A DNA stretch of 64,000 bases from Eucommia ulmoides (GCA_016647705.1 CM028340.1:10679001-10743000), one strand, 5' to 3'; counted from the stretch's first letter, positions 1-11,599 are shown. Numbers and translations are program-made. Notes: generated from the sequence alone by a model not told the origin.

Positions 1-574
1 TACCAATTGAAGAAAAAAATATACAAATCCCTAAGTCAAAACTACAACTATAATCGGCTTGACCAATACAAATATACCTGGATGATTTAACAGGAGATAC
101 AGACAGAGACCTTGATAGCGATCGAGAAACAGATCATGACTTGCTGGAAATAGAAGTAATAAATATATCAGACACTGGGAAAAATGTTTTTAGAGGAGAA
201 AATGAACCCCAAAAGAAATCTGCTCTTACCTCCTATTCTTTTTTGGACTCCTGCTTCTGCTCCTGCTCTTACTCCTACTACTGAGGTTGTGGCTACAATT
301 GCGGCTCCTTGAAGGACTATCTTCGTATCTCCTTACCTAACCTATATATAAATGCAGACATCCATTAGCAAAACCTCATTAAAACGGAAACTCAATAGTC
401 GTTCAACATTATATATAAGTAGACCGAAACAAAACAGAATGAATTAGGGAATGTTTGTGCATAGTTGGCACAATTGTTTTCTAGTCTGAGATAATACAAA
501 CGGTATGTTACACAAAAGCATTCATGGATTTTCATTTTATATCCTTGGGTTGCAGGTAGGATTGGAAATGGCAT
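1..574. other. Unassigned AT-rich stretch with one acidic open frame
   Basis: No family is recognised here. The + strand is open from about 63 to the TGA at 282-284 in a strongly acidic frame (motif DDLTGDTDRDLDSDRETDHD). An overlapping frame gives a Pro/Ala/Thr-rich tail (PASAPALTPTTEVVATIAAP). An acidic run beside a P/A/T-rich run would suit a linker of a retroelement polyprotein, but no catalytic motif is visible and no family can be assigned. The rest of the stretch shows only short chance frames. Confidence 0.15.
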
Positions 575-876
575 GGATCTTTTTGGTTAACCATCAACTT
601 CTCAATCAATCATATTACTTTTTTAATTTTTATTTAATTTAAAGAAATTTATAACTATTTTCAATCAATCACACATCAATACACTCTTTCTTTACTTTTC
701 AAAATTTTCAACTACTCACATCAAATAACTTCAACTTTTAATTTTTAAATATTATTGATAAAGATCCTCTTTCAAGAAAAAAAATCCTAATCATATCAAA
801 TAAGTTTTTACAATTTTAAAAATTTGTAATAGAAAATACTTGAAAATGGATCTCTGAGTTCTAAACCAAACGATCC
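575..876. mobile_element. MITE-like element, about 300 bp
   Basis: A very AT-rich block is bounded by short inverted ends. The left end reads GGATCTTTTTGGTT and the reverse complement of the right end reads GGATCGTTTGGTTT, about 12 of 14 matching when one base is gapped. Length, base composition and lack of coding capacity fit a MITE. No convincing target-site duplication is seen, so the superfamily is not assigned. Confidence 0.35.
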
Positions 877-914
877 CTAAAGATCTCGGGATCAAATAGG
901 GTTGGTGGAAGTAC

Positions 915-2423
915 CCGAATGTAAGATCTAGTCCAAGGATTCTGGAATTCACTGTCATCCAATTTTCGAATCTGAGCAGCAAAAACAATGTCAGCTTTCA
1001 AAATTGAACTGAAAAGAAAGGGAGGAACTGAAACAATCAGCAAAAGCATTCATATCATACTCTAGGTTCCTAAATATCAACATCATATAGAATTATAGAA
1101 TACAGAAAGATCAAGCAAAAGCATTCATATAGAACAGTACAGAGAGAGAGAAGGTGATGATCAGCAACCAATTACATGACATACCCTCTCTATCACGGGA
1201 AACCTCAAAATACAACAAATTAATGTCTGGACCTAGGTGCAAAGTATGCAGAAATTAGATATGCATATATAGATATATGCATAATCATGGGTTTTGAAAT
1301 TGAAAGAAGGAAGTTTTGTAGATAATAAACCTCGGGAATTGAGATCGTTGCGCTGGGCCTTAAGGCGTTGGAGATTGTGCATCTTCTGGCGGATTGAAGT
1401 TGACACAAAAGAAGCAATCCAGTGTCGGCTTGTGGTCATAAGCCCCTGTTTGGATCCAAATAGAAATGGATTTAGCCAAATCAAGCTCAGTTTGGAAGCT
1501 ATTATTTCCTAAATAAGAAACAAAAATCAATTTCAAGGAGAATAGTGTTAGGGTTTCAAGGGAGACGACGGAGGAGAGTTAAAAAGAGAGAGGGAGAGAT
1601 AATCGTACCAAAGTGCGAGCATGTTTCACCTCGAGCCTCTGGGGGAAAAAAAAACCATTTAGGTAAAACAGAAAAACAATAATTAGTACACACATATAGA
1701 AAATTATAGTTAGAAATTCATATTATTTTAGGTGTTTTGGTGAAGTATTTTGGGAGAAGATTTGATTCTGTTATGGGATCTCTGAAATTCATAAGTTAAA
1801 ATTACTTGGATTTTTTAAATTGGAATTTGGCAAGCAGGGGTGCTGTAAAATGACATTAAATCAATAAAAATTGAATTTCGAAATATTTACTCAAACAACA
1901 GATTTGAAAATGAAACAATGTAATTCCATATCCAAACACACTTCAAGAGAATGGTTCAATACCTTTATTTGTAACAACATTTTCCAGACCTCCAAGTCCA
2001 GCAGCAAACTGCTTGAGAATAACCTATTGTGACATTGAGAAAAGAAGGGGGATGAGGGATAATCAACGACAAACAACGCAGAAGAAGGTTACAGATGGAA
2101 TGATTAAATAGATTTATCAATAGCCTAATTAGCATTCACAAAGATACAATTTAATATCTCAAAACTTGGATCAAACTATAACATGAACAGATCAAACACT
2201 TTTCTACAGAATTGATTACAGTAATAACTGGAGCATTATTGAAGTACGAACACAACATACAATCAACGCACACAAAAATTGAAGACGAAAAGATGCAATC
2301 AGAGTCAACGACGGATAGAACTAACTGAATACCGGACAGATGCATTCTAAAGATGAAGAAACAACAACTATTTTTGATCTACAACTCGATCAGTTGAATT
2401 AGGAGTTGTCCGCCTCTGTGTGT

Positions 2424-2476
<53 letters not shown>

Positions 2477-2587
2477 GAATTCATACCTAATGTTGCTTGG
2501 CGACCTGCTCTCTGAGCTTTGTTGCTTGCTTTCTATTTGGGCTTCAATGACGACGGTGAAGGAGTCCGGTGGCAGCGGCGACGACAT
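915..2587 (-). CDS. Candidate spliced host gene or relic, function unknown
   Basis: Reading the minus strand, an ATG at 2587 opens MSSPLPPDSFTVVIEAQIES. It runs to a donor (ATTAG|GTATGA) at 2487/2486. AG/GT-bounded candidate exons follow at 2023-1963 (61 nt), 1638-1609 (30 nt, behind a C/T-rich acceptor), 1508-1331 (178 nt, behind a TTTGTTTCTTATTTAG acceptor) and 971-915 (57 nt, IRKLDDSEFQNPWTRSYIR). The frame stays open through the first four exons, to about 123 codons, but hits a stop soon after entering the fifth. A different frame of exon 4 joins exon 5 cleanly, so the model is ambiguous. The GA-rich leader upstream would suit a plant 5' UTR. No domain is recognised. Exon 4 overlaps sequence of MITE-like character, which weakens the case. 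Confidence 0.22.
2416..2476. repeat. Compound (GT)n(GA)n microsatellite
   Basis: Alternating GT repeats run into about ten GA units. The minus-strand frame through them encodes only Leu/Ser and Thr/His repeats and is not a gene. Confidence 0.95.
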
Positions 2588-3058
2588 TCGAAGAGGATGA
2601 AGACGGGTGAGAGAGTGAGCACGATCGTGGTCGTCGAGGCACAATTGATCGGCAGGGATTGGTGGTCATCGAGAGAGCGATGGCGAGAGAGGGAATGAGA
2701 GAGCCAGAAGCGAGAGAGTAAAGGCTGAGATAGAGAGTATGTAGAAGAGGAATTTAGTATAATCTGAGAATAGAGAGAAAATTGTGAGATTTCAAGGCTG
2801 TTTGGGTAAAGGGGTGGCGAGATTTTGGGTAAAAATTATAAAAAAGTGTTGAGATTTTAGGGTAGTTGGGTAAATTTTAATCTTTGACCCTTAGATCTAA
2901 TCCAATCTGACAGATCAAAATATCTCTTGATATCATTCAATCTCGGCCGTTGGATATTCGATCCAAGGGCCTAAAATGTCTTAAATATAAAATGTCTCCA
3001 AATGTAATCTTAGCCGTTAGATATCCGATCCTACGGCTCAAAATGTAAATATGTCCTG

Positions 3059-3060
<2 letters not shown>
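2588..3060. other. Possible minus-strand leader and promoter area; no gene seen
   Basis: GA-rich sequence at 2640-2780 is followed by AT-rich sequence containing two related segments, near 2940-2980 and 3010-3050. They share a core like GGCCGTTGGATATTCGATCC / AGCCGTTAGATATCCGATCC. This could be the 5' flank of the candidate gene below it. No TATA box can be picked with certainty. Confidence 0.3.

Positions 3061-3061
<1 letters not shown>

Positions 3062-3092
<31 letters not shown>
3062..3092. repeat. (AT)n microsatellite
   Basis: About 15 uninterrupted TA/AT units are visible. Confidence 0.95.
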
Positions 3093-3095
<3 letters not shown>

Positions 3096-3130
3096 TGTAT
3101 GTGTTCTTTTACAATATTGATTAGTGGATC

Positions 3131-3206
3131 TATATGTGGTTGGGATTCTAATCGTATAGTCCTTGATTTGTGATTTTATATTCTTTTTGTCCTACTTTTA
3201 GAGAAA
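3131..3206 (+). repeat. 76-bp direct repeat, copy 1
   Basis: The sequence from TATATGTGGTTGGGATTCTA to CCTACTTTTAGAGAAA recurs at 6320-6395 in the same orientation with about 3 mismatches. The two copies bracket the Helitron RepHel relic. Confidence 0.85.
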
Positions 3207-4317
3207 CTTATTTTTCAGTTAACATTTTGCTTAACTCAGGATTCAATATACTAGTGTATAACCTGTCCTTGAAGACACGAGCGTAAAACATTCAACATCT
3301 ATTTTGTCATAACATCTATAATAACTAACGATTGAGACTAATATTCTGCACCTATTTCATTTGGATAACAATATTAATTAATAATTGAACATCAATAAAT
3401 CTTATGACAAAATTCACCTACAACATTGCTAAAATTGGACATCTCCAACATCAAACAAAAAATCAACAACTAATCTATAATAATTTGACATTTTTCAGTA
3501 GAACTTTAAACGTTGTATCAATTGAGACAATTACACTTACAATAATGCATCTGGATAAACAATATTTGTCATGGATAGATATCCATATTGATGGAGAATC
3601 ACACTTAAAAGATCAAATAATGTACATCTTGAAAGGGTTACGTATAGTTGATTGTGACTAAAAACTAGTGTAGTTAAATCAATTCCAACAAATCTCACTA
3701 ATTGTCTATAAGATTTATTTATCGTCATAACATATGCCAAACGAATTGAAAATGCCTTTTCATTTGAAAAGAAAATTCAGAAAAAGATGGTGTCAAGGAT
3801 ATTCTCAGAATGAATGCCAAATTTTTCGCTATATCTTCTGTTAATATTTAAGCTTCAACTACACATGAAGAGCATCTGACAACCATTAATCGTGTGCTAT
3901 TACACAGTCCATAATTTGGTGTGATATTTCTTAATAACATAATTGAATACCCAATATTTAAATCTAACTTGAACGAAAGTAATCATGGAGAATCTAAGGA
4001 ATTTAAGTACTCATTAGGATAACAATTCTGAATTTGATGTTCGACTCTATCATCCTTTGAAATTTTGTCTGTAGCCAAATATGTGATTATTTCTCCAAAA
4101 AATACTTAAAGCGACTGAATTTATAGCACTAACATCGTTATTTCTTATAAAAAGAATAGAACGTTTAGTTAGAAATGCAGGAGTAGCAATATTGGGTGTA
4201 CCAGGATGTGGATAAACTGAAAATATTAGTTCGATCGTATTAAGACACTTGCATATAGTTGACGGAAGTTGTACGATTTCACGCGGTTCACTTCCAACCA
4301 ATTTAAAAAATAAAAAT

Positions 4318-4319
<2 letters not shown>

Positions 4320-4350
<31 letters not shown>
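4320..4350. repeat. (AT)n microsatellite inside the Helitron relic
   Basis: About 15 AT units interrupt the decayed helicase region between the C-terminal and middle blocks. Confidence 0.95.
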
Positions 4351-4354
<4 letters not shown>

Positions 4355-5397
4355 GAATAATTTAGTTTGAATACCTATGTAAGTAATCTATTGTAAACGA
4401 ACTAATGTTAAAAGGCATTTAGAATGAAATATTACATGAAATAAATATCATTCAAACTTTGCATTTTCAATATTGTTACTATTTAGGCTCATGTTCAAAT
4501 TCAAAGTCAGGACATGTATATCTTTCCAAAGGAATGAATGCCTCAATGACGCAACCACAATTTGTTGCGGATAGGTAAAGTTTTTGGAAAGTCTCTTCCA
4601 AAAATGACAGTGCTACCCCCGAATAGATTTGGGTTACCGCAAATATCACATAACGTGCTGTCCACAAACTCAACACAATATTTATGTTGCATCCGGATTT
4701 CATCCCAAATAATTACTTTATCTCTCTAAACCATTCCGCATGCAACGATTATTTACTGAAATGACCTACTGAATTATCAAGAATGTCTGAAGGAATGCAA
4801 AACGTGGAATGTGCACTTCGACCCTCTTCAAGTAGTAGAGATGCAATAACAGACAATGCCACAGTAATGATAATATGATTGAGGCTACAAAATTTTATCC
4901 CTATGGTATTACATAGAAATGACTTTCCCGTACCAGCACCACCAATCATAAAGAACATTTTTCCTAGATCTCCACTAACCGATGAAGTGATTGCTTCGTA
5001 TGAAACACATTGGCCTTCATTGAGATAATCAATGTTAGACTACACATTTAGTTGGTGCGCTTCACTTTGCAGTTGACGATGTTCCCATATCAATTTATTT
5101 TCAATTACCATATTTTGATTTCAACAGGTTGTGGAATCGGTGGAAAGTCTACTAAGCCATTCCCCAATTCTTGAAGTAGTTGATTCAAAAGATACAAATT
5201 GTAGTCTTTAATTTGTGCCTCGCTTCGAACGAGGATCGAAAATAATGTGCGAAGTTTGTGTGGTAGATCATTTCATATATGCATTGAAAATTGATCCCAC
5301 AATTCAGATGCATTTACAGGAGAACAATGTGTAAGAATGACACAAAATAATCTTCTCAATGGATATCTAGTACTCATAATAGATGCCTCTTGAAGAC

Positions 5398-5534
5398 GGA
5401 TTGCAATCATTTAGGTGTCTACACATTGTTCATTCACCATCATCTTCTAATAGCCCCCTTGCTACACATACAACTTTGAATGTTGCATGTTCAACATTGT
5501 TAACAATTCGTAGACACCTAAATTATTGCAATCC
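5398..5534. repeat. Short inverted duplication in the helicase relic
   Basis: The arms at 5398-5422 and 5510-5534 are reverse complements at 24 of 25 positions and could form a stem with an 87-nt loop. The right arm is the genuine helicase-coding sequence; the left arm looks like an inverted copy of it. Confidence 0.7.
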
Positions 5535-6319
5535 TTCGAATATAGTCAATAGTAAATGCAGATAAAATAGTTTACATGAATTGAGATGCGCAAAATACAT
5601 TATTCCAATGGCAAATCCCCTCTGTTGTGGTTTCGAAAACTTTTTAGTTTTATTTCAGACAAAATATTAGGAAAACTCTTAGTAAGTATATGCACGTGCA
5701 TCTTTATGTGCAATATAATATGCAAAACATTATGTCAGAGTTAACTTCTATAATTGAGCTCGAGAAATGATAGTCTCCATTGATTCAGCAGGATTGAAGA
5801 CAACCTGAGGTATTTCAGGCAAATGAAACGCTAATTGAATAAATGTTGGATTTTCACTGTGCAAAGGAAAATTGAACAATAGCCAGGCCGCCTCAGACTG
5901 TCCAATGTAACTTTCATCAAGATATTGCTTGATTTTATCCATAATTCCATAAATTAATGTCATCATATCACTTCCCTTATATATATATACTTGGGAACAT
6001 ATTTGACACATCTTATTCTAGCACACACTTCAACATTAATATGATAGTCGAACATTTTGGAAAGGTATGGATTGTATGGAGTAATATCTTTATTATTGTC
6101 TTGTTGTCCCCTCACTGTATAAACTTTTTCATTATCACGACGACAATAAATGAGATATCCATCTTGATCAATCGTTGTATGTTCTGCAAAATCTCGTAGA
6201 TATCCCTTAGTGCATATGTCATTCTCCATGCACGGGGCTTGAAGATTTCGAGCACCAATAGTCCGTGGACCATTCATTTTATTATAGTCTCATTTTATTA
6301 AACTCTTGATTACTTGATG

Positions 6320-6395
6320 TATATGTGGTTGGGATTCTAATTGTATAGTCCTCGATTTGTGATTTTATAATCTTTTTGTCCTACTTTTAGAGAAA
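6320..6395 (+). repeat. 76-bp direct repeat, copy 2
   Basis: This is the partner of 3131-3206, just beyond the 5' end of the RepHel relic. The sequence after both copies stays loosely similar for about 20 bp. Confidence 0.85.
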
Positions 6396-6399
6396 TTCA

Positions 6400-6755
6400 A
6401 TGTACAGTTGATATCAACTAGTTGAATTAAATTTAGTTGATATTAACCGAAAGGCAAAATATATTTGAAGGACTCCAATATAAAAAATAAAATAAAAATG
6501 GTACGTGAAATATTTAGAATTAGAGAGGATAGTAGAATAATTTCCTACTTGTAATTTTCAAACGGAAATAGAATGCATAGTTGAACTATTGATTGTTCAA
6601 GTCATCAGGATAAATGGAGATTTAGATATCTAACCATTGGGAAAGTCTAACCCATGCAGGGATGGAGGTAACTTAAAGTCTAATTAAGTTAACTAACTAA
6701 AAGTCTAATTGAACTCAACTTAAGTGAGACGAAAAACTGTAAGGGGCTATCTAAA
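6400..6755. other. No gene seen
   Basis: AT-rich sequence with a short imperfect palindrome near 6408-6443 built on TTGATATCAACTAG and TAGTTGATATTAAC. Nothing else is recognised. Confidence 0.4.
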
Positions 6756-7145
6756 TTATCTTAATAAAAAATAAAAGCGGAAATGGACTTTATTAAAATA
6801 AAACCCATTAGGGTGTTGTTTGTTTCGGCCGTGATCATTTAAGACATAAAGGCAGTAGCTTAAGGTAAATGAACAAGAAACAAGGCAGTGCACATCAAGG
6901 GAAATAAAAAAGGCAAAAAATTTCAGCAGCTTAAAGGCGCCAGTGGTTAGAGAGAGAAAAGAAAGAGAAGAGCGAGAACGACACTTCGGCTTGACGATCG
7001 AATGGCGATTCGAATTCCGATTGGACTGAAATTTTAGTAGTTTATTCAAAACGTCAATTACTTTGTTTCCATCGGTCTTAATCATTTCTAAACTTGTATT
7101 TTGCGTTTCTTGTTGTATCCACCGTTTTAAGTGTTTCAATTCCAT
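6756..7145 (-). CDS. Unrecognised 129-codon open frame
   Basis: This ATG-initiated frame runs from 7145 to 6756. The N-terminal half is hydrophilic (MELKHLKRWIQQETQNTSLE, then a basic Arg/Ser-rich stretch). The C-terminal half is hydrophobic and rich in Phe, Leu and Cys, near LLKFFAFFISLDVHCLVSCS. The first residues loosely recall the start of plant retroelement gag proteins, but no gag, nucleic-acid-binding or enzymatic motif follows. It could be an exon of an unrecognised gene, a retroelement leader remnant, or a chance frame in AT-rich DNA. No ribosome or splice context settles this. Confidence 0.15.
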   Translation of the reverse strand: MELKHLKRWIQQETQNTSLEMIKTDGNKVIDVLNKLLKFQSNRNSNRHSIVKPKCRSRSSLSFLSLTTGAFKLLKFFAFFISLDVHCLVSCSFTLSYCLYVLNDHGRNKQHPNGFYFNKVHFRFYFLLR

Positions 7146-7530
7146 TTAGTCACATAACTCACAAACCGCTTATCCAAATTCACTTTCATTTATTCCTACA
7201 AGTCTTATTGGCTTGACAGACGCTAACCCTCGAGTATCATGCCAATTGGATCCGGTTTTCAATTTTGAAGTATTTAAATTCTATTTGTTCGCAAAACTCA
7301 TAAACCGCTTGTCAAAATTCACTTTTGTTTATTTCTAAGAGTTCGTTGGGTAGATGCTACCCTAGAGTATCGTGCGAATTGGATCCCGTTTGGCTTTTTG
7401 ACAGTTAATCCTATTTTAACTTCTTTAAGTGTTCAAAAACTATTTTTTCGCATAAATCTTAAACTATTTATCCAAATTCACTTCCTTTATTCCTGCAAGT
7501 CTTAATGGTGGGGGTGACACCTAACTTCTA
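7145..7530. repeat. Degenerate tandem repeat, three copies of about 140-160 bp
   Basis: The theme 'CRYAAAYTCAYAAACCGCTTRTCCAA' followed by 'AATTCACTTTY-TTTATTYCTAMAAGT' occurs near 7151, 7290 and 7450. Between copies 1 and 2 the segment 'GAGTATCRTGCSAATTGGATCC' is also repeated. Copies are diverged and unevenly spaced. Confidence 0.6.
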
Positions 7531-8480
7531 AACGAGAAACAACTATAGATCTAAATAAAGTTATTAGAACTAAGCATCTATTTTTTGTTAATTTAATTAT
7601 TTAATAAGTACATGTCTGGCGCACAATTTTAAGTAATCAATTCCAGAGTGAAAAGCAATTTAATTTTTCAATTTTCAACAACTGTTTGCCAAACAGGTAT
7701 TAATTGGTTGAACCTTTTGGATCATAATTTTTACAATTTAAAGTTTGAGGACAATAATTTTCAAGCACACGTGCAATGAACTCTACTAATCGACAATAAA
7801 TTGGACCAAAGAGAGATCTCATGTTTTTTAGGCAAGATTATATACAATAAGTGAAGAACCCAGATTACACAGTAGTAATACAAATAGAGGTGTCCAGTGG
7901 ATGGCCACTAAATAACAGTCTCCCACCTAAACAAAAAAAAGGGAACAATGGATAGCCCCATACAATTAGCTAGTCAATATAACACAAAAACCAACAAAAC
8001 ATGGAATTATTTGCATCAATTGTAGCGAACACACATGCTTGTCAAAGAGATATCCTATGTAAACTAAGAAGAGAAAGTGAACACACGGGTTCAATTGCTG
8101 CGAACACACAAGCGAACACAGAGGTCCAATTGCAACCGACACTGAACTTTATTGATAAAGTTTTCTTAGTTTACATAAGATATGTCTTGAATTCTATGCG
8201 GAAATAAGAGAGATCGTATGTAAACTAAGAAAAATCATGTGAACATGCTAGGCAATGGTAACAATTAAAATGAAGCCCTATCAAGAATCAAAATCAGAGC
8301 CCAGCTCATACAGTCAAATCATCCAACACGTAGTGTGCCTAACAGATAAATAAAGAAAGAATAACAAAATATAAGTTAGATTTCACATAATGTTAAAGAA
8401 AATAAAGAACAATTAAAAATAAAACTAGTACTCGAAGAAATTGCATATAAATGAGACAGCAAGTAAATTGGAAACTACCA
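7531..8480. other. No gene seen
   Basis: Sequence of moderate complexity. A short theme (CCTATGTAAACTAAGAAGAG...GTGAACAC) occurs near 8055 and again near 8215, with an inverted copy near 8161-8180. A 68-codon frame at 8001-8207 spans this repeat and is not considered a gene. Confidence 0.4.
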
Positions 8481-8489
8481 TGTGATGTT

Positions 8490-9349
8490 TAAGACTATAT
8501 CTTTGTTATTGTTAATTGAATTTTCTAATCTTAAACATGTTTACTCGGCCTTTGAATAGTCTACTATAACCGTGATGGATATGCTACTAGGAGCAAAAAG
8601 AGAGAGCAATCATGAAACCAAATGATCGGTAGGATCGAAATCTTTGTTTAGGTATAACATGATTTGGCTTGTACCTGAACGAATAAAAAATGATTTTAGA
8701 TGCGGAATTGATAGACTAAATGGATCAAAAGAACTAAAAAATAAAACCCAAGAATTTTACTTCCGATAATTGATGCTCTCAATCACAAATTCACAATTTT
8801 TCTCATGATTTTGGCTCTTTTGAACTCTCAGAACATTCATAATAGATGGTGCATTTTGTTGGAATGAAGTGCTTGAGCTTAGGCACCAAAATCTCTATTT
8901 ATAGCCAAGTTTCCATCAAGTTTTATGGTCATTCCTAATGTTTCCATAGAAATGGTTACAAAAACTTAAGAAAATATTTGTAATTTAAGCTTTAATGGAA
9001 AATTTTAAGAAAATATTTTGTAATTAAGCTTAAATGTAAAAACTTAAGAAAACATTTGTAACTTAAGTTTAAATGTGGACCATATGACTAAACCATTATT
9101 TTATTAAGAAAAAAAATACATGAATCATGGTGATAAGTTCTCTAATGATGAGTATTATCTTCCATGTATTACAATGCATTTAATTTCTTAAAGTTAACTA
9201 TATACCTGGTAACATTAGTTAATGAATAAACCCTATGTTTATTTTTGGTCCTATAGATGATTTTTCCCAAATAAAATTAATGTGTACATGAATATGAGAA
9301 AACATCATAATAAATAAGAGTTTCATTCAAATGTATACACAACTATATA
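8490..9349 (-). mobile_element. Probable 3' non-coding region and 3' LTR of the minus-strand copia element (approximate)
   Basis: This lies directly downstream, on the minus strand, of the copia RNase H stop at about 9351. On that strand a TATA-type box (GGCTATAAATAGAG, 8893-8906) is followed by a leader-like stretch, as expected of an LTR promoter. Neither LTR edge could be fixed, because the 5' LTR is not in the window for comparison. Confidence 0.45.
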
Positions 9350-11175
9350 TTGGAACCAAGTCACATTTTCTCTAGACAATCCTTGAATTTCAATGGTGGC
9401 ATGCCCTTAGTCAAAGGATCAATGATCATCAATTCAGTACTAACATGCTCAATGACCACTTTCTTTTCTTTGACACATTATCATATGGTTAAATACTTAC
9501 TGTCAATGTATTTACTTCGACCTTCCACTTTTGTTGTTCTTAGCCATAAAGATAGCAGCTCAATTGTTGCTGTATATTTTTAATGACCTAGAAATAAAAT
9601 CTATAATTTTAAGCCTAGATATGAAACTCTTTAACTATACACCATGTGAAGTAGTCTCAAAACATACACAGCTTCCATAGTGGAAGTAGCGGTCAAGGAC
9701 TGCTTGGCACTTCTCTAAGATACAGCTCCACCAGCCATTATGAAAATATATCCTGATGTTGATTTACATGAGTCAACACAACTAGCAAAGTCTGAATCTG
9801 AATAGTTGTTTGCCTCCAGATTGTCCGTCGGTCTATAAATAAGTATGTAATTTTTGGTTCCTTCAAAGTACCTCATCACTTTCTTTATAGCTATCAAGTG
9901 GTCTATGACTAGGTTACTTTGATATCATCCCAACATTCCTACAGAGAATGCAATATCAGGCCTTGTATAGACCTGAACATACATTAGGTTTCTAACAGTA
10001 GAAGCATAAGGAATGATTTTCATTTGTTCTTTTTAAAATTATTTTTCAAACATTGGCTCAAATTGAACATATCACCCTTCACAATGGGAGCTACACTTAG
10101 TGAACAATCATTCATCTAACTCTCTAAAACTTTATTGATATAGGTTTCTTGAGAGAGACCCAAGATGCCTTGTAATCTGTTCCTATGGATATTAATACCA
10201 ATGACATAAGCTGTCTCACCCATATTCTTCATATCGAAATTTTTAGAGAGGAATAGTTTTACCTCATGTAGCAAACCCTTATCATTAGTTGCAAGCAAAA
10301 TGTCATCGATAAATAAAACAAGAAAACATATCTTACTCTCACTGACTTTCGGGTATATACATTGATACATTGGGTTTTCAACAAATCTGAATGAAGAAAT
10401 TACTCCATGGAATTTAAAATGCCATTAAACGGACACTTGTTTTAAGTCATATATGGATTTATTTAGCTTACAGATCAACTGCTCACCATCATTAGAGGGG
10501 AATCCTTCAGGTTTTTTAATATAAACTTCATCCTCTGGGTCTCTATTGAGAAATGTCGTTTTCATATCTACTTGCTGCAACTCAAGATCAAAATAGGCCA
10601 CTAATGCCAAAATGATGCGTATGAAATCTTTCTTAGATACAAGAGAAAAGGTATCTGTGTAGTTGATTACTTCATTTTGATTGAATATCTTAGCAATCAG
10701 TCTTACCTTCTATCTCTCTATTTTGCCTAGTGAGTCTTCCTTTACCTTAAAGACTCATTTATATTTAATGGCTTTTGTACCATTAGATAACTTAACAAGA
10801 TCCCAAACTTCGTTACTCTTTATGGAACTCATCTCTTCATTTTTGGAATTGTACCATAATTCTGACTCTTTGTAACTCATGGCCTGTGAAAAGGACTCGG
10901 GATCACTCTTGACTCAAATACTGTAGTTAGGTTCTTGTAGGTAGACTATAGAATCACTAGGAATAGTTGACCTCTTAGTTCTAGTCGATCTCCTTAATGT
11001 TGTAACATTATTTTCATAAGAAAAGAAGCTTGTGGTTTAACTATTTGTGCAGGAGGTTCTGGTAATTCCTGAACTACTTGATCCACCAAAATATTGTCAG
11101 CTGCTCGTGGAACTTCAATGATTTGTTGTTTAACACCGATTTGTACTTGAGGGGTGTTATGAGCTGTAACCAATC
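9350..11175 (-). pseudogene. Ty1/copia pol relic: linker, reverse transcriptase, RNase H
   Basis: On the minus strand the copia order is preserved from 11175 down. A Pro/Gln linker (VQELPEPPAQIV) is followed by the RT N-terminus (SDPESFSQAM, KESELWYN) near 10950-10800. RT core motifs come next: DLELQQVDMKTTFLN and EVYIKKPEGF at 10600-10490, and the active-site variant LFIDDILLATND at 10310-10270. RNase H follows (YSDSDFASCVDSCKSTSGYIF at about 9810-9750). The pol C-terminus (EHVSTELMI, DPLTKGMPP, KFKDCLEKM) ends at 9351. Frameshifts and in-frame stops are numerous, including the Trp to stop change in the RT N-terminus. The family is TNT1/Tork-like by motif wording. It is continuous with the integrase at 13863-14570, from which a solo LTR separates it. 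Confidence 0.9.
11171..11175. other. Left target-site duplication CAATC
   Basis: CAATC directly precedes TGTAAGACTC and is repeated at 13858-13862 after the terminal TGTGACA. Removing the insert plus one copy restores a continuous copia linker on the minus strand. Confidence 0.9.
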
Positions 11176-11599
11176 TGTAAGACTCTAATTTGAGCACGTA
11201 CATAATTTTAGTTGCATTTTAGAAACAGTTAAAAAATAACAGGATGGTATGTTTTATTTTCAATTTGAAATAAAAATTTTAGGGTTGAATTTATAATTTT
11301 AAGAGATCTTAAAATATTTGAATTGGATTAAAATGAAAATTTAAAGGAAATTTGTGGGAGGTTAATGTAATTTGAGTAAAGGATATAATATATATGCATA
11401 CATATACACAAGTATGAAGAGAGAAAGAAAGAAAAAAAGAAAGGTGGCAAGATGAGGATCAAGCTCAGTCCACTCTTCTCATACATATATATATATATAT
11501 ATATATACACGTTGTGCAACACATTCCAAAACACAAGGTAGGAGAAATAAAGAAGAAAAAGAGAAGTTGGGTGTAGGTTTGGTCGGTGGGGTGCTCCTC

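Larger units (their letters stand above)
3537..6290 (-). pseudogene. Helitron RepHel relic, C-terminal half (end of Rep plus PIF1-like helicase)
   Basis: Read from 6290 downwards, broken frames follow the order of a plant Helitron RepHel protein. A Rep-side block (CMENDICTKGYLRDF, PYNPYLSKMFDYHINVEVCA) lies at 6240-5980, then DKIKQYLDESYIGQSEAAW at 5940-5890. A block with GFAIGIMYFAH and CVARGLLEDDGE lies at about 5620-5430. The helicase Walker A ([14 protein letters not shown]) is at 4955-4910, with [15 protein letters not shown] behind it. A middle block (IRNNDVSAINS) is near 4150, and the C-terminal motif ([19 protein letters not shown]) is at 3740-3620. Many stops and frameshifts interrupt it, so no product is expected. 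The Rep N-terminal half and the HUH catalytic region are absent here. Element termini (5' TC, 3' CTRR hairpin) were not located. Confidence 0.88.

Noticed and set aside
2399..2644. 81-codon minus frame with a Thr/His and Leu/Ser repeat tail
   Set aside because: The tail is only the (GT)n(GA)n microsatellite read in frame. Only its first part is used, in the candidate spliced gene.
9350..9583. 77-codon + frame
   Set aside because: It is antisense to the copia RNase H end, whose motifs read on the minus strand.
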